NCBI RefSeq assembly: GCF_026626635.1
Contig: NZ_JAPNKA010000001.1
Span: forward strand, 4,898,001 to 4,962,000
Reading direction: 5' to 3'
Length of the DNA stretch: 64,000 nt
DNA from: Archangium lansingense
GTDB taxonomy: Bacteria; Myxococcota; Myxococcia; Myxococcales; Myxococcaceae
The notes beneath the pieces were generated by a model that did no database searches, was not told where the DNA came from, and saw only the letters and a program-made list of their open reading frames with translations. Shown here in pieces: positions 62,612 through 64,000 of the stretch. Position numbers and translations under genes: made by a program. Position 1 is the first letter of the stretch. The number at the start of each line of letters is the position of its first letter.

Positions 62612-62951
62612 GACGCGGCTGAAGCGTGGGAAGACCCAGGAGCGTGACTTCCTAAAAAAAGCAGCGGCCTTCTTCGCGAAGGAGGGCTCGACGTGAAGTT
62701 CGAGCTGATTGACGCGCAGAAGGCCCTCTTCCCCGTGAACTTCATGTGCGAGCAACTGGGAGTGTCGCGCTCGGGCTACGACGCCTGGCGAGAGCGTCCA
62801 GAGTCCGCGCTGCACGAGGCGGACCGCGTCCTGGCCGAGGTGGTGAAGCAGGTGCACCAGGGCAGTCGCCGCACATACGGCAGCCCTCGCGTGCATGCGG
62901 AGCTGCGTGCCCGCGGACAGAGGGTGGGCTTGCCGCCCCCTTCGGAGCCGT
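62612..62951 (+). mobile_element. IS3-family fragment (end of orfA, start of orfB)
   Basis: Left part encodes the end of OrfA (QERDFLKKAAAFFAKEG). Seven A residues at 62654-62660 lie where IS3 elements make OrfAB by -1 frameshifting. OrfB begins at 62693 (MKFELIDAQKALFPVNFMCE) with the HTH_21 segment GSRRTYGSPRVHAELRARGQ, then breaks off at 62953, far short of the DDE domain. Both IS ends are gone. Confidence 0.85.
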
Positions 62952-62966
62952 GAGAGATAACGCAGC

Positions 62967-63296
62967 GTGTTGCTCCTGCGCGCCTTCGCCCTCTTCATCC
63001 TTACGGCACTGGCTGAGGTGATCGGCTGCTACCTGCCCTACCTGTGGCTGCGCGAGGGCAGGTCGGCGTTGCTGCTCCTCCCCGCGGCGGTAAGCCTGGC
63101 TGTGTTCGCGTGGCTTCTCACGCTCCATCCCACCGGAGCCGCCCGCACGTACGCCGCTTACGGAGGGGTGTACATCGCAGTGGCGCTTGTCTGGCTGTGG
63201 CTCGTCGAGGGAGAGCGGCCCACGGCCAGGGACGTCGTCGGCGCGCTCGTCGCCATGACAGGAATGGCCATCATCGTTCTCGGGCCCCGAAGGTAG
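62967..63296 (+). CDS. ynfA: YnfA-family membrane protein
   Basis: 109 residues from GTG 62967, normal family length. Four membrane helices, with [20 protein letters not shown] and [20 protein letters not shown] being family signatures. YnfA is a distant SMR-type small transporter. It starts 16 bp after the IS3 fragment and is intact. Metal or drug export is possible given the CzcA and DUF3703 pieces next to it. Confidence 0.92.
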   Translation: MLLLRAFALFILTALAEVIGCYLPYLWLREGRSALLLLPAAVSLAVFAWLLTLHPTGAARTYAAYGGVYIAVALVWLWLVEGERPTARDVVGALVAMTGMAIIVLGPRR

Positions 63297-63313
63297 CGGC
63301 AGGAAGCAGGCCT

Positions 63314-63724
<411 letters not shown>

Positions 63725-64000
63725 CTACGAATCGCGCAGGAGGGCCTGGAGATCCTCGGGAATGGGCATGGGGGTGAAGATGCCGACGCTGGCGCCTCCC
63801 GTGTTGCCCAAGGGGGCGCGCCCGAGGAGGGAGCCGGGCCCGGCGAGTAGCAGCCGTGGCACCTGGCCGAGCAGCTCGTGCATGTTCCGCCGGCGCCACG
63901 CGAAGGTGAACATCCTCCAGTGCACCCAGAGGTGAGGGCCCGCATGGGCCTGACTGAGAATGTGCGCGCGCTCGAGGAGCGTCCACGCGGTGGGCAGGTC
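63725..64000 (-). CDS. DUF3703 family protein, 5' end outside the window
   Basis: 91 residues visible, ending LFT-like GIFTPMPIPEDLQALLRDS. TAWTLLERAHILSQAHAGPH, VHWRMFTFAWRRRNMHELLG and GQVPRLLLAGPGSLLGRAPL match the DUF3703 pattern, a small family found beside heavy-metal efflux genes. The frame is open to base 64000, so the start lies beyond the edge. Role unknown; the CzcA fragment next door fits the usual neighbourhood. Confidence 0.85.
   Translation of the reverse strand, partial: DLPTAWTLLERAHILSQAHAGPHLWVHWRMFTFAWRRRNMHELLGQVPRLLLAGPGSLLGRAPLGNTGGASVGIFTPMPIPEDLQALLRDS

Overview
The window is myxobacterial chromosome, most like a Cystobacter/Archangium/Myxococcus relative. This rests on strong G/C bias at third codon positions, a DUF2381 secretion-type operon, a golvesin-domain protein with a MYXO-CTERM-like tail, and SitA-like lipoprotein toxins. 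No species can be assigned from sequence alone.

Layout. 1-9.5 kb is mostly core: a partial MuiA/DUF4139 gene, a TetR/carotenoid-oxygenase divergent pair, a small lipoprotein and a P-loop kinase caught in a local duplication, a TIGR02757 gene, the clamp-loader pair holB-holA, and an Lrp regulator divergent from a PLP-dependent transsulfuration-type enzyme. 9.4-14.8 kb is accessory. It holds a ferritin-like protein, an Imm11-SUFU immunity gene beside a headless AHH-nuclease toxin cassette, a hairpin-rich intergenic stretch, and a three-gene DUF2381 operon. 14.9-19.7 kb is core (NRDE protein, metG, HEAT-repeat protein, TatD). 19.7-24.3 kb is visibly AT-richer foreign DNA. It carries a 1015-residue protein with an inferred HEPN-like / STAND NTPase / TPR-like / repeat-linker / cold-shock-like architecture, followed by three hairpins that look like integron attC sites around one small gene.

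24.3-40.1 kb returns to core: a MshEN/HD/receiver-like regulator in operon with a YhaM-type exoribonuclease, a START protein, an RlmI-like protein, an FAD oxidoreductase, a DgkA-like kinase, a cell-wall amidase, then gap-pgk-tpiA-secG and tRNA-Leu(GAG). One intergenic dispersed repeat here is split by a 110-bp MITE with exact CTAG target duplication.

The 3' end of tRNA-Leu starts a tandem array of islands. The same 34-bp sequence (T-arm to just past the tRNA) plus its terminator occurs at 40086, 45965 and 53041. Island 1 carries an N-terminally truncated integrase, an IS21 remnant, a frameshifted XRE regulator, a SitA-like toxin with candidate immunity gene, and a decayed second immunity gene. 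Island 2 carries a TetR-controlled tripartite RND drug efflux operon with two operator boxes around a sigma-70-like promoter. Beyond the third repeat lie an integrase relic, an excisionase-like HTH gene and a two-gene defence-like operon: an SNF2 helicase with a degenerate M78-peptidase-like segment, and a 1325-residue NPPY adenine methyltransferase. The right end is a graveyard of fragments (IS3, CzcA C-terminus, amidase) with an intact ynfA and a DUF3703 gene running off the edge.

Strongest candidates for something undescribed are the HEPN-STAND-CSD protein with its attC-like cassette array and the SNF2/methyltransferase pair in the tRNA-Leu islands.
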